Positions 17,347-25,295 of a stretch of 64,000 nucleotides of DNA are shown here, piece after piece (positions within the stretch are counted from its first letter, which is position 1; each line of letters begins with the position of its first letter). The stretch comes from Amnibacterium kyonggiense (GTDB lineage Bacteria; Actinomycetota; Actinomycetes; Actinomycetales; Microbacteriaceae). Position numbers and translations under genes: made by a program. Below the pieces are notes generated by a model. The model ran no database searches. It was not told the origin of the DNA and saw nothing but the letters and a program-made list of their open reading frames with translations. The stretch is from NCBI RefSeq assembly GCF_004364555.1, contig NZ_SOAM01000004.1, forward strand, positions 288,450 to 352,449, in the 5' to 3' direction.

Positions 17347-18524
17347 GCGGTCCTCGCGAGCACGGCGGAGACGAGCATCGCCTCGAGGGCGAGCAGGGGC
17401 GGCACGTTCGCGGGCAGACGGCGGCGCGCGTCGGCGATCGCCTCGAGCACCTGCAGGGTCGCCGTCGGCCGGGTGCGGGCCGCGAGGTCGGCGACCTCCT
17501 TCGCCCACGCCGCGTTGACCGGCGCGAGCCCGGCGCCGAGCTGCACCATGAGCACGTCCCGGTACACCGACAGGAGGTCGACGAGCACGCGGTCGATGCC
17601 GTCCCGGAGGCCCCGGGTCGCCCGCCGCTTCTGGTCCTCCTCGAGCTGTCGCAGCACGCCCCGCAGCTGCGGCGGCACCGCGCCACCCGGCTGCACGCCC
17701 ATCGAAGCGAGGGCCTTCTCCCGCTCCGAGTCCTCGCGCTCGTGCGTGAGCGCCGTCGAGTCGGCCTTCGCGATCTCGAGCAGCTTCGCCGCGCCCCGCA
17801 CCGCCTTCGGCACGGTGTCCGTCTCGAGCACGAGTCGGATGCTGTCGTGCCGACGCGCCCGCGCCTCGGCGTCGGTCGCGAGCCGGTGCGCCATGCCGAT
17901 GTGGCTCTGCGCCTCCTGCGCGGCCCGGAGCGCGACGTCGGGATCGACGCCGTCGCGCTCGACGAGCAGCCCGGCCACGGCGGCCGGCTCCGGCACCTGG
18001 AGGCGGACGACGCGGACCCGCGACCGGATGGTGGGCAGCAGGTCCGCCTCGCTCGGCGCACAGAGGATCCACACCGTGCGCTCCGGCGGCTCCTCGAGCG
18101 CCTTGAGCAGCACGTTCGACGTGCGCTCGGTCATGCGGTCCGCGTCCTCGACGACCATGACCCGGTAGCGGGCGACCGACGGGGAGTACTGCGAGGAGGT
18201 GACGAGCCGCCGGACCTCGTCGATGGAGATGGTGACGCGGTCCGAGGCGAGCACCGTGAGGTCCGGATGGGTCCGGGCGTCGACCTGAGCGCGCACGCGC
18301 TCCCGGCCGGCGGGGTCGTCGTCCTCCTCCGTCGTCAGCAGCGCGGTCGCGAACGCGTACGCGAGGTTCGACCGGCCCGAGCCCGGAGGTCCCGTGATCA
18401 GCCAAGCGTGCGTCATCACGCCGACGCCGCCGTCGGCGCGCTTCGAGTCGCGGGCCGCTGCGGCGATCGCCTCGACGGCGGCCGTCTGGCCCACGAGCTC
18501 CGCGTACGCGCCGACGTCCGTCAT
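17343..18524 (-). CDS. holB: DNA polymerase III subunit delta'
   Basis: 393 residues. The start ATG at 18524 overlaps the tmk stop (ATGA). AAA+ clamp-loader fold: the degenerate P-loop GPPGSGRSN has Arg where ATPases have Lys, as expected for the non-hydrolysing delta' subunit. It is followed by VVEDADRMTERTSNVLLKALEEPPERTVWILCAPS and the SRVRVVRLQ sensor region. The protein forms the clamp loader with DnaX and delta, opening the beta clamp at primed DNA. Translational coupling with tmk and position behind topA match other actinomycetes. Confidence 0.9.
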   Translation of the reverse strand: MTDVGAYAELVGQTAAVEAIAAAARDSKRADGGVGVMTHAWLITGPPGSGRSNLAYAFATALLTTEEDDDPAGRERVRAQVDARTHPDLTVLASDRVTISIDEVRRLVTSSQYSPSVARYRVMVVEDADRMTERTSNVLLKALEEPPERTVWILCAPSEADLLPTIRSRVRVVRLQVPEPAAVAGLLVERDGVDPDVALRAAQEAQSHIGMAHRLATDAEARARRHDSIRLVLETDTVPKAVRGAAKLLEIAKADSTALTHEREDSEREKALASMGVQPGGAVPPQLRGVLRQLEEDQKRRATRGLRDGIDRVLVDLLSVYRDVLMVQLGAGLAPVNAAWAKEVADLAARTRPTATLQVLEAIADARRRLPANVPPLLALEAMLVSAVLARTA

Positions 18525-19129
18525 CGCTCGAGGCGCGGCTCGACCGCGGCGCGGACGTCGGCCGCCACGACCTCGGCCGGTCGCGCGCCGTCCACGACGA
18601 CGAAGCGCTCCGGGGACGCGGCGGCGAGCGCCAGGAAGGCGGCGCGCACGCGGGCATGGAAGTCGTCCTGCTCCGCCTCGAGCCGGTCCTCGGCGGCGCG
18701 GCCGCCGCGCCGGGCGCGCGCCTCCACCGGGTCGACGTCGAGCAGGATCGTCAGGTCGGGCAGGAGCCCCTCGGTCGCCCAGGTGGACAGCCCCCGCACC
18801 TCCTCCGGGTCGAGCACCCGGCCGGCGCCCTGGTACGCCACGGACGAGTCGAGGTACCGGTCCTGCACGACCACGTCGCCGCGCTCGAGCGCGGGGCGCA
18901 CGACGGTCGCGACGTGGTGGGCGCGGTCCGCCGCGTAGAGCAGCGCCTCCGCGCGGGGCGCGACGTGACCGCCGTGCAGCAGGAGGTTCCGGATCTCGGC
19001 GCCGAGCTCGGTCCCGCCGGGCTCGCGGGTGCGCACGACGGTGCGGCCCCGCTCGACCAGCCAGCGTTCGAGGGCGACGGCCTGCGTGGTCTTGCCCGCC
19101 GCGTCGCCGCCCTCGAGCGTGAGGAACAC
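18521..19129 (-). CDS. tmk: Thymidylate kinase
   Basis: 202 residues, GTG start at 19129, 2 nt after the topA stop. The P-loop EGGDAAGKTT near residue 6, the DRY-like motif QDRYLDSSVAYQG and the ARRGGRAAEDRLE lid region identify dTMP kinase (dTMP to dTDP, ATP-dependent). Usual length. It sits in the topA-tmk-holB-hydrolase operon and overlaps holB by 4 nt. Confidence 0.93.
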   Translation of the reverse strand: MFLTLEGGDAAGKTTQAVALERWLVERGRTVVRTREPGGTELGAEIRNLLLHGGHVAPRAEALLYAADRAHHVATVVRPALERGDVVVQDRYLDSSVAYQGAGRVLDPEEVRGLSTWATEGLLPDLTILLDVDPVEARARRGGRAAEDRLEAEQDDFHARVRAAFLALAAASPERFVVVDGARPAEVVAADVRAAVEPRLER

Positions 19130-19131
19130 GC

Positions 19132-21864
19132 CTACGCCTTCTTCGTCGCGCGCTTCGTGGTCGTGGTGCGCTTCGCCGGCGTGCGGGCCGTCGTCTTCTT
19201 CTTCGGCGCCGGACCCTTCGCGCGCTTGTCGGCCAGGAGCTGCTTGGCCCGCTCGAAGTCGACGGCCTCCACATCCTCGCCGCGCGGGATGGTCGCGTTC
19301 GTCTCGCCGTCGGTGACGTAGGCGCCGAAGCGGCCGTCCTTGATGCGGATCGGCTTGCCGCTCACCGGGTCGGCGTCGAACTCCTTCAGCGCCGACGACG
19401 CACGGCGCGCGCCGTACTTCGGCTGCGCGAACAGCTCGAGTGCCCCGGGGAGGTCGACGGAGAAGATGCTGTCCTCGTCGGGCAGCGTCCGGGTGTCCGT
19501 CCCCTTCTTCAGGTAGGGCCCGTAGCGGCCGTTCTGCGCCGTGATCGGCTCGCCGCTCTCCGGGTCCTCCCCGACGGTGCGGGGCAGCGCCAGCAGCTGC
19601 ACGGCGGTGTCGAGGTCGACCGTGTCGGGCGACATCGACTTGAAGAGGGACGCGGTCCGCGGCTTCGGCGCGGTCTTCGCCGCCTTGCCGGTCGGCACCT
19701 CGTCCTCCGGGATCACCTCGGTGACGTAGGGGCCGAACCGGCCGTCCTTCGCGACGAGCGTGCGGCCCGTCTCCGGGTGCTGTCCGAGGACGCGGTCCTC
19801 CTGCGGCGGGGCGTCGACGAGCTCGCGCGCCTTCGCCGGGGTCAGCTCGTCCGGCGCCAGGTCCGGCGGCAGGTTCACGCGCCGCACGGCGGGCTCCCCC
19901 TCGGCGAGCTGCCCGGTCTCCGGGTCGACGACCGGCTCGGTCGGCTCCGCCACCTCGAGGTAGGGGCCGTACCGGCCGATGCGGAGCGTGATCCCGTCGC
20001 CGACCGGCACCGAGTTGATGCTCTTCGCGTCGATCTCGCCGAGGTTGTCGACGACGGAGCGCAGGCCGGGGTGTCCGGTGTGCCCGAAGTAGAACTCGCG
20101 CAGCCAGTCGACGCGCTCGGCGTCGCCGTCGGCGATGCGGTCGAGGTCGTTCTCCATCTCGGCGGTGAAGTCGTAGGCGACGAGCTCGGTGAAGAACTCC
20201 TCGAGCAGCTTCACGACCGAGAACGCGATCCAGTTCGGCACGAGCTGGGTGCCGCGCGGGACGACGTAGTTGCGGTCGACGATGGTCGAGAGGATCGAGG
20301 CGTAGGTGGAGGGCCGCCCGATGCCGAGCTCCTCCAGCTTCTTCACGAGGCTCGCCTCCGTGTACCGCGGCGGCGGGGAGGTCTCGTGGCCGTTCGCGGT
20401 CGGCTCGGAGGGGGTCAGCGCCTGCCCCTGCACGAGCTGCGGGAGGCGCTCGTCGTCACCGTCGGCGTCGCGATCCTCGTCGCGCCCCTCCTCGTACGCC
20501 GCGAGGAAACCGCGCACCGTGATCACGGTGCCGCTCGCCGAGAACTCGGCATCGCGGCCGCCCGCCGTCAGGCCGACGACGACGGTGGCCGTCGAGCCGG
20601 TCGCGTCGATCATCTGCGAGGCGACGGTCCGCCGCCAGATCAGGTCGTAGAGCCGCTGCTCGGTCGAGGTCAGGGTGCCGCGCAGGGAGTCCGGCGTCGG
20701 GAACACCTCACCGGAGGGGCGGATGGCCTCGTGCGCCTCCTGCGCGTTCTTCGACTTGCCCGTGTAGATGCGCGGGGCGTCCGGCACGGTGTCCGCGCCG
20801 TACAGGGCACGGGCCTGCGACCGGGCCGCCTGCGTCGCCTGCGACGACAGCGAGGGCGAGTCGGTGCGCATGTACGTGATGTGGCCGTTCTCGTACAGGC
20901 TCTGCGCGACGGACATCGTCTGCTTCGCGCTGAAGCGGAGCTTGCGCGCCGCCTCCTGCTGCAGGGTGCTCGTCGTGAACGGCGCGGCCGGGCGACGGCG
21001 GTAGGGCTTCGTCTCGAGCGAGACGACGCGCGCCGTCGGGGACTCCGCCTCGATGGCGGCCACGAGGGCGCGGGCCCCCGCCTCGTCGAGCACGACCGCG
21101 TCGGTCCGCAGCGCGCCGCGGTCGTCGAAGTCGCGGCTCCCCGAAGCGACGCGCTTGCCGTCGATCCGCTGCAGGCGGGCGCCGAACGCGGACCCTCCTG
21201 AGGCTCTCGAGGGGCTGCCGCCCTCCGGAGCGAAGCGTGCGAGCACGTCCCAGTAGGACGCGGAGACGAACGCGAGGCGCTCGCGCTCCCGGTCGACCAC
21301 GAGCCGCGTGGCCGCGGACTGGACGCGACCGGCGGAGAGGCCCGGCCCGACCTTGCGCCACAGCACCGGCGAGACCTCGTAGCCGTAGAGGCGGTCGAGG
21401 ATGCGCCGGGTCTCCTGCGCGTCGACGAGCGCGGTGTCGAGCTCGCGGGTGTTGTCCCGCGCCTTCGTGATCGCATCCTTGGTGATCTCGTGGAACACCA
21501 TCCGGCGCACGGGGACCTTCGGCTTCAGCACCTCGAGGAGGTGCCACGCGATGGCCTCGCCCTCGCGGTCCTCATCAGTCGCGAGGTAGAGCTCGTCGGC
21601 GTCCTTGAGCGCGCGCTTCAGATCCGCGACCGTCTTCTTCTTCTGGTCGGAGACGACGTAGTAGGGCTCGAACCCGTTGTCGACGTCGACGGAGAACTTG
21701 CCCATCGACCCCTTCTTCAGCTCGGGCGGAAGGTTCTTCGGCTCGATGAGGTCCCGGATGTGCCCGACCGAGGCCTGGACCTCGTAGTCGGGTCCCAGGT
21801 ACTTGCCGATCGTCTTCGCCTTGGCCGGCGACTCGACGATGACGAGCTTCTTGCTTCCGGGCAT
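19132..21864 (-). CDS. topA: DNA topoisomerase I
   Basis: 910 residues. The N-terminal Toprim domain contains LVIVESPAKAKTIGKYLG and the DEDREGEAIAWH acidic motif; the active-site Tyr is in ITYMRTDS. Instead of zinc fingers the C-terminal part carries four topo C-terminal repeats (GRYGPYLEV, GRFGPYVTE, GRYGPYLKK, GRFGAYVTD). These are followed by a Lys/Ala/Thr-rich tail, the actinobacterial architecture in which the basic tail raises processivity. The enzyme relaxes negative supercoils. I chose the ATG at 21864 because GAGGAGG lies 5 nt upstream; the in-frame GTG at 21870 abuts that site. Confidence 0.95.
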   Translation of the reverse strand: MPGSKKLVIVESPAKAKTIGKYLGPDYEVQASVGHIRDLIEPKNLPPELKKGSMGKFSVDVDNGFEPYYVVSDQKKKTVADLKRALKDADELYLATDEDREGEAIAWHLLEVLKPKVPVRRMVFHEITKDAITKARDNTRELDTALVDAQETRRILDRLYGYEVSPVLWRKVGPGLSAGRVQSAATRLVVDRERERLAFVSASYWDVLARFAPEGGSPSRASGGSAFGARLQRIDGKRVASGSRDFDDRGALRTDAVVLDEAGARALVAAIEAESPTARVVSLETKPYRRRPAAPFTTSTLQQEAARKLRFSAKQTMSVAQSLYENGHITYMRTDSPSLSSQATQAARSQARALYGADTVPDAPRIYTGKSKNAQEAHEAIRPSGEVFPTPDSLRGTLTSTEQRLYDLIWRRTVASQMIDATGSTATVVVGLTAGGRDAEFSASGTVITVRGFLAAYEEGRDEDRDADGDDERLPQLVQGQALTPSEPTANGHETSPPPRYTEASLVKKLEELGIGRPSTYASILSTIVDRNYVVPRGTQLVPNWIAFSVVKLLEEFFTELVAYDFTAEMENDLDRIADGDAERVDWLREFYFGHTGHPGLRSVVDNLGEIDAKSINSVPVGDGITLRIGRYGPYLEVAEPTEPVVDPETGQLAEGEPAVRRVNLPPDLAPDELTPAKARELVDAPPQEDRVLGQHPETGRTLVAKDGRFGPYVTEVIPEDEVPTGKAAKTAPKPRTASLFKSMSPDTVDLDTAVQLLALPRTVGEDPESGEPITAQNGRYGPYLKKGTDTRTLPDEDSIFSVDLPGALELFAQPKYGARRASSALKEFDADPVSGKPIRIKDGRFGAYVTDGETNATIPRGEDVEAVDFERAKQLLADKRAKGPAPKKKTTARTPAKRTTTTKRATKKA

Positions 21865-21941
21865 GGCCACCTCCTCGCCGTACTCCCGACGCCCCCGTCA
21901 TGACCGGCCCGCACCAGCGCGGCCGGGGGCCGGTCCCGCAC

Positions 21942-21947
21942 ACCATA
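21942..21947 (-). promoter_or_regulatory. Candidate -10 box of the topA operon
   Basis: TATGGT on the minus strand, about 78 nt before the topA start; no -35 consensus seen. Confidence 0.3.
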
Positions 21948-21998
21948 CACACGGCGCCGACACCCGTCGGCCGCTCGCGCTCGGCCCCCACCCCTGCT

Positions 21999-22340
21999 TC
22001 AGGGCGCGCGAGGCGGCCCGGCGAGGGCGTCCGCAGCCACCGGGATCCCGAGGACGACCGTCGACGCGCGCACCCGGACGAGCACGCCCCGCTGCGCGCA
22101 GCGGTCGAGCCGCAGCCCGGCGTCCGCGACGAGGTCGGCGGCCCGCCCGCACGGCGTGCCGGTGGCGTTGCCGAGCGCGACGTCCGCCCCGGCGAGCGCC
22201 GCCGCGTCGGCGGCCGCGACCACGCGCCGGTGGGCGTCGAGGACGACCGCGGCCGCCGCCGCGAGGACGAACACGGCGATCACGGCCGCGATCACCGCCG
22301 CGGCGAGGGCGGTCCCGGCGCCGCCCTCCCGGTCGGTCAC
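21999..22340 (-). CDS. Rv3654c-like TadE-like protein
   Basis: 113 residues from the GTG at 22340, which overlaps the preceding stop (GTGA). A short basic lead precedes a single hydrophobic segment (residues about 10-33). DAHRRVVAAADAAALAGADVAL then gives the helix-turn seen in TadE/TadG pseudopilin-like proteins; a Cys pair follows. It matches the last gene of the Rv3654c-Rv3659c cluster in M. tuberculosis by order and layout. The likely role is a minor pilin or assembly component of a Tad-type pilus. The next gene downstream, 134 nt away, is topA. Confidence 0.7.
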   Translation of the reverse strand: MTDREGGAGTALAAAVIAAVIAVFVLAAAAAVVLDAHRRVVAAADAAALAGADVALGNATGTPCGRAADLVADAGLRLDRCAQRGVLVRVRASTVVLGIPVAADALAGPPRAP

Positions 22341-22654
22341 GGCGTGACGCCGGCCAGCGCGCACGCCGTCGCGTCGACGGGCACCGGGAGGCCGAGCAGC
22401 GGCACCTCCCGCCGCACGGTCGCGCAGACGGTCTCGCGGCGTCGCTCCGTGCCGGTGACCCCGGACGGCAGCGGCTGCCCGACGGCCGCGGCGCGGGCGG
22501 CCTGCGCCGCGGCGTCGACGACGCGCAGCCGCTCGACCCCGATCCGGAGGCCGCCGAGGCAGGCCGCCAGCACGAGCAGCACCGCCGGCACGGCGACCGC
22601 GAACTCGGCGGTCACCGTGCCGCGCTCCCCGTCAGCTCGGCGCGGCGAGCGCAC
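22337..22654 (-). CDS. TadE-like pseudopilin
   Basis: 105 residues if started at the GTG at 22654, overlapping the small pilin gene by 23 nt. A later GTG at 22615 is also possible but would remove the charged RSPRRADGERG lead. The core GTVTAEFAVAVPAVLLVLAACLGGLRIGVERLRVVDAAAQAARAAA has the Gly/Glu around a prepilin-like cleavage site and the Glu+5 position conserved in TadE pseudopilins. Two Cys at about residues 76 and 97 could form a disulfide outside the cell. It corresponds to Rv3655c in the mycobacterial cluster. Confidence 0.75.
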   Translation of the reverse strand: MRSPRRADGERGTVTAEFAVAVPAVLLVLAACLGGLRIGVERLRVVDAAAQAARAAAVGQPLPSGVTGTERRRETVCATVRREVPLLGLPVPVDATACALAGVTP

Positions 22655-22811
22655 GGGTGATGAGGCCGAGCAGCAGGCCGCGGACCTCGTCGCTCCGCAG
22701 CACCACCACGAGCAGCGCCGCGAAGCCGACGGCGGCGATCGTCGCGATCGCGTACTCGGCGGTGACGGCGCCCTCCTCGTCGATCCGACCGGACAGCGGT
22801 TCCCTGTGCAT
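22632..22811 (-). CDS. DUF4244 small pilin-like protein
   Basis: 59 residues. ATG at 22811 preceded by AAAGAGG. The sequence begins MHREPLSGRIDEEG and continues AVTAEYAIATIAAVGFAALLVVVL, a Flp-type prepilin core. A Gly before the hydrophobic helix and Glu at position +5 fit TadV-like peptidase processing. A short amphipathic tail (LRSDEVRGLLLGLITRAL) follows. It matches Rv3656c by position between the TadC-like gene and the TadE gene, and is the candidate major subunit of the pilus. At 60 codons it would fall below many gene-finding cut-offs. Confidence 0.85.
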   Translation of the reverse strand: MHREPLSGRIDEEGAVTAEYAIATIAAVGFAALLVVVLRSDEVRGLLLGLITRALAAPS

Positions 22812-22893
22812 CCCGTACCTCTTTCACTGCGTCTTCTCGGCGCACGTCGATCCCGGCACGGGCAGGACCATCCTGCGCCGCCCCGGTCCCGGA

Positions 22894-23811
22894 TCACAGC
22901 GGGACGGCTGTGGAGGAGAGGACCGCCAGCCCGACGGGCAGCGCACCGAGCACCAGGAACGAGGGCAGCACCAGCAGACCGAGCGGGAGCAGGAGCCGCA
23001 CGGCCAGCACCTCCGCGCGGATCCGGGCCGCCGCCAGCGCCGCTCCGCGCACGCGGTCCGCCTCAGCGGCCAGCAGCGCCACGACCGGGAGCCCGGCCGT
23101 CGCGGCGAAGCGCAGCACCGCCTCGAGCTCGTCGGACGGCTCGAGCACCGCGCCCGTGCCCTCGGCCGCCTCCGCGGCCAGCCGCCGGGCCGTCGACACC
23201 GGGAGGCCGGCGCCGACAGCGGTGCGCACCAGCTCGAGGTCCAGTCCGGCGGTCCAGGTCGTGCGCCGGGCGTCGCGGATGAGGCGGCGACTCCAGACGG
23301 CCGCGGCGGCGAGCAGCCCGCCGCCGATGAGGAGGGCGAGCGCCCCCGGTGGGGACACCAGCACCCTCGGGACGTCGAACCCGAACGCCCAGCCGAGCAG
23401 CGCGGTGGCGGGCGGCAGCAGGAGCACGAGGCGGGCGCTCGCGACCGGTCCGGCCATCGAGGCGGCCACCGCCCGGTGGAGCTCGGCGGTCCGGCGCGCG
23501 CCCGTCGCGGCCGTGCGGACGGCCGCGGCGAGGGGTGCGCCGGTCTCGGCCGCGAGCGCGACGACCGCGCCCGCGGCCCGCCAGGCGTCGGACGCGTCTC
23601 GGAAGGCGGCTGCGAGCGGCCGGCCGTGCTCGGCCGCGGCGGCGACCAGAGCCGCCGTCCCGGCCGCGGAATCCGCGCTCGTGCGCGCGAGGTGCTCCCA
23701 CGCGGCACGCTGCGAGGCGCCCGCGGCGATCAGCGCCCCGAGCCGGTCGAGGTCGGCGGCGACCTGCTCGGCCTCGACGGCGGGGTCCGTCCGCCGGCGC
23801 CGACCGATCAT
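22894..23811 (-). CDS. TadB/TadC-like type II/IV secretion system inner-membrane protein
   Basis: 305 residues from the ATG at 23811 (ATGA overlap with the ATPase). Two cytoplasmic T2SSF-like segments are visible. One starts near residue 20 (DLDRLGALIAAGASQRAAWEHLA), the other near residue 178 (GLDLELVRTAVGAGLPVSTARRLAAEA). Each is followed by hydrophobic helices, with a final helix LLVLPSFLVLGALPVGLAVLSS. M. tuberculosis has two proteins here (Rv3658c, Rv3657c), so this looks like a combined platform protein. It would anchor the TadA ATPase and drive pilin assembly. Confidence 0.8.
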   Translation of the reverse strand: MIGRRRRTDPAVEAEQVAADLDRLGALIAAGASQRAAWEHLARTSADSAAGTAALVAAAAEHGRPLAAAFRDASDAWRAAGAVVALAAETGAPLAAAVRTAATGARRTAELHRAVAASMAGPVASARLVLLLPPATALLGWAFGFDVPRVLVSPPGALALLIGGGLLAAAAVWSRRLIRDARRTTWTAGLDLELVRTAVGAGLPVSTARRLAAEAAEGTGAVLEPSDELEAVLRFAATAGLPVVALLAAEADRVRGAALAAARIRAEVLAVRLLLPLGLLVLPSFLVLGALPVGLAVLSSTAVPL

Positions 23812-24812
23812 GCGACCGCGAGCGCGCCGTCGCTCCGCTCGACGAGCCGGCCGATCCGCTCGACCCGGCGCGTCCCGCCGCTCCGGGCCAGGAGGACGAC
23901 GAGGTCGATCGCCGCGAGCGCCTGCGCGCGCAGCGCCGGGACGGACAGCCCGGCGAGGGCGCCGAGCGCCTCGAGCCGAGCCCCGAGACCGTCCGCGTGC
24001 GCGCAGTGCACGGTCCCCGCGCCGCCGTCGTGCCCGGTGTTCAGCGCACCGAGCAGCTCCGCGACCTCGGCCCCGCGGCACTCCCCGACGACGATGCGAT
24101 CGGGCCGCATCCGCAGCGTCTGGCGCACGAGCGAGGCGAGGTCGACGCCGCCGATCCCGTCCGTGTTCGGCTGCCGCGTCTCGAGCCCCACGACGTGCGG
24201 GTGGTCGACGACGAGCTCGGCGACGTCCTCGACCGTGACGATCCGCTCGTCGTGCGGCACCTCCGCCATGAGCGCGGCGAGCAGCGAGGTCTTGCCGCTG
24301 CCCGCCGGTCCGCAGACGAGCACGTTCCGCTTCGCCAGGACGGCCGCCCGGAGGACCTCCGCCTCGTCGACGGTGAGCATGCCGGTCCGCTGCAGGTCGG
24401 CGAGCCGCCACGGCCGCGCCCGCGCGATGCGGATCGAGAGCAGCGGCCCGGCCGTGCTCACGGGCGGCAGGACGGCGTGGGCGCGGGCACCGCCGGGGAG
24501 GCGGACGTCGACCGCCGGGGTGGCGTCGTCCAGATGCCGACCGCCTCCCGCGACGACGGCGACCGCGAGCCGGCGCGCCTCGGCGGCGGCGAGGGGCGGG
24601 ACGTCGAGGGTCTCGAGGCCCTCCCCCGCGTCGCGCCAGAGCCGCCCGGCGCCGTCGAGCAGGAGGTCGGTGACCGCCGGGTCCTCGGCGAAGGGCGCGA
24701 GCGCCCCGAGCGCGGGGAACCGCGGCGAGAGGGGCGCGGGCACGGGCGCGGTCTCGACCGCCTCGGGTGGCGCGGCCGAGGACGGCGCGACGGGCACGAA
24801 CGGCGGTGGCAC
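23808..24812 (-). CDS. tadA: TadA-type pilus assembly/secretion ATPase
   Basis: 334 residues, shorter than many TadA proteins because the N-terminal extension is minimal. The GspE/VirB11 fold shows Walker A GPAGSGKTS (residues about 169-177), the Asp box TVEDVAELV, Walker B RIVVGECRG and the His box TGHDGGAGTVHCAHAD. It hydrolyses ATP to power pilin polymerisation at the membrane. Equivalent to Rv3659c. The GTG start lies 6 nt behind TAGCGT with no ribosome binding site, suggesting a leaderless transcript for the whole five-gene locus. A CpaE/Ssd-like protein, normally upstream, is absent here. Confidence 0.9.
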   Translation of the reverse strand: MPPPFVPVAPSSAAPPEAVETAPVPAPLSPRFPALGALAPFAEDPAVTDLLLDGAGRLWRDAGEGLETLDVPPLAAAEARRLAVAVVAGGGRHLDDATPAVDVRLPGGARAHAVLPPVSTAGPLLSIRIARARPWRLADLQRTGMLTVDEAEVLRAAVLAKRNVLVCGPAGSGKTSLLAALMAEVPHDERIVTVEDVAELVVDHPHVVGLETRQPNTDGIGGVDLASLVRQTLRMRPDRIVVGECRGAEVAELLGALNTGHDGGAGTVHCAHADGLGARLEALGALAGLSVPALRAQALAAIDLVVLLARSGGTRRVERIGRLVERSDGALAVA

Positions 24813-24818
24813 GCGGGC

Positions 24819-24824
24819 ACGCTA
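24819..24824 (-). promoter_or_regulatory. Leaderless promoter -10 box of the Tad locus
   Basis: TAGCGT on the minus strand, ending 6 nt before the tadA GTG. Confidence 0.55.
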
Positions 24825-25035
24825 GGAGCAGCGCAGCACCCGCGACTCGGCCGGCTGCGACGAACGACCGGATCAGGCCTGTGGAGGAGCCGACACCCTC
24901 GTCGGACCCGAGTCGCCGGTCACTGGACGAGCGCAGCGGAGCGGCACGACTCGACCCGGACGTCGCCGTAGGGCGTCGGCGCGTTCAGCGCCGCGCTCCG
25001 GCACGCCGCGCGGCGGCGGCAGCCGCGCGGCAGTG
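24825..25035. other. Non-coding stretch between the Tad promoter and the 6C RNA
   Basis: I see no gene, RNA or clear repeat here. It probably holds upstream sequences of the tadA promoter and the termination region of the 6C RNA. Confidence 0.5.
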
Positions 25036-25135
25036 AACGCAAGAGGCGGCACCTATTGGGGGGAACAGGTGCCGCCTCAGCAGCGCCCGACTGGGGGGAA
25101 TCGACAGCGCCGCAAGCCAAGCTCTTCACTCGACG
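25036..25135 (-). ncRNA. 6C small RNA
   Basis: On the minus strand two stem-loops each expose a run of six cytosines. The 3' hairpin has a perfect 12-bp stem (25043-25054 with 25067-25078) and loop C-run at 25058-25063. The 5' hairpin (about 25083-25110) has a GCGC plus CGA stem and C-run at 25093-25098. That pair of C6 loops defines the actinobacterial 6C RNA motif (the B11/6C sRNA of mycobacteria). In M. tuberculosis it also lies beside the Rv3654c-Rv3660c cluster, so synteny supports the call. Ends are inferred from the -10 box at 25142-25147 and the 3' hairpin. In mycobacteria it pairs with G-rich mRNA sites near start codons; targets here are unknown. Confidence 0.9.
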
Positions 25136-25141
25136 TTGCCG

Positions 25142-25170
25142 AGTGTACCCATTTCGAGGTCCCGTGCAAG
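25142..25170 (-). promoter_or_regulatory. Promoter of the 6C RNA
   Basis: Minus strand TTGCAC (25170-25165 region) and TACACT (25147-25142) with a spacer of about 16-17 nt, predicting a start near 25135. Confidence 0.6.
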
Positions 25171-25171
25171 C

Positions 25172-25295
25172 GATACCACCGCGTGTCGTCCACGGCGTGT
25201 CGCCCATGTCCGCGGGCATCGGTGTGCGAGTCCCGCCCGCGTGCGCCTCGGGTCGCCGTGCACCCTTGATACCGCGCGGTGCACGCGGTGGTATC
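25172..25295. repeat. 14-bp inverted repeat flanking the 6C promoter upstream region
   Basis: GATACCACCGCGTG at 25172-25185 recurs inverted at 25282-25295, 96 bp apart. One arm touches the 6C -35 box; the other contains the RidA stop codon. Confidence 0.6.
25268..25295 (-). terminator. Hairpin at the 3' end of the RidA gene
   Basis: GATACC/GGTATC plus CGCG/CGCG stem with a TGCAC loop, overlapping the RidA stop codon. There is no U-tract. It may insulate the 6C promoter from upstream transcription. Confidence 0.45.
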
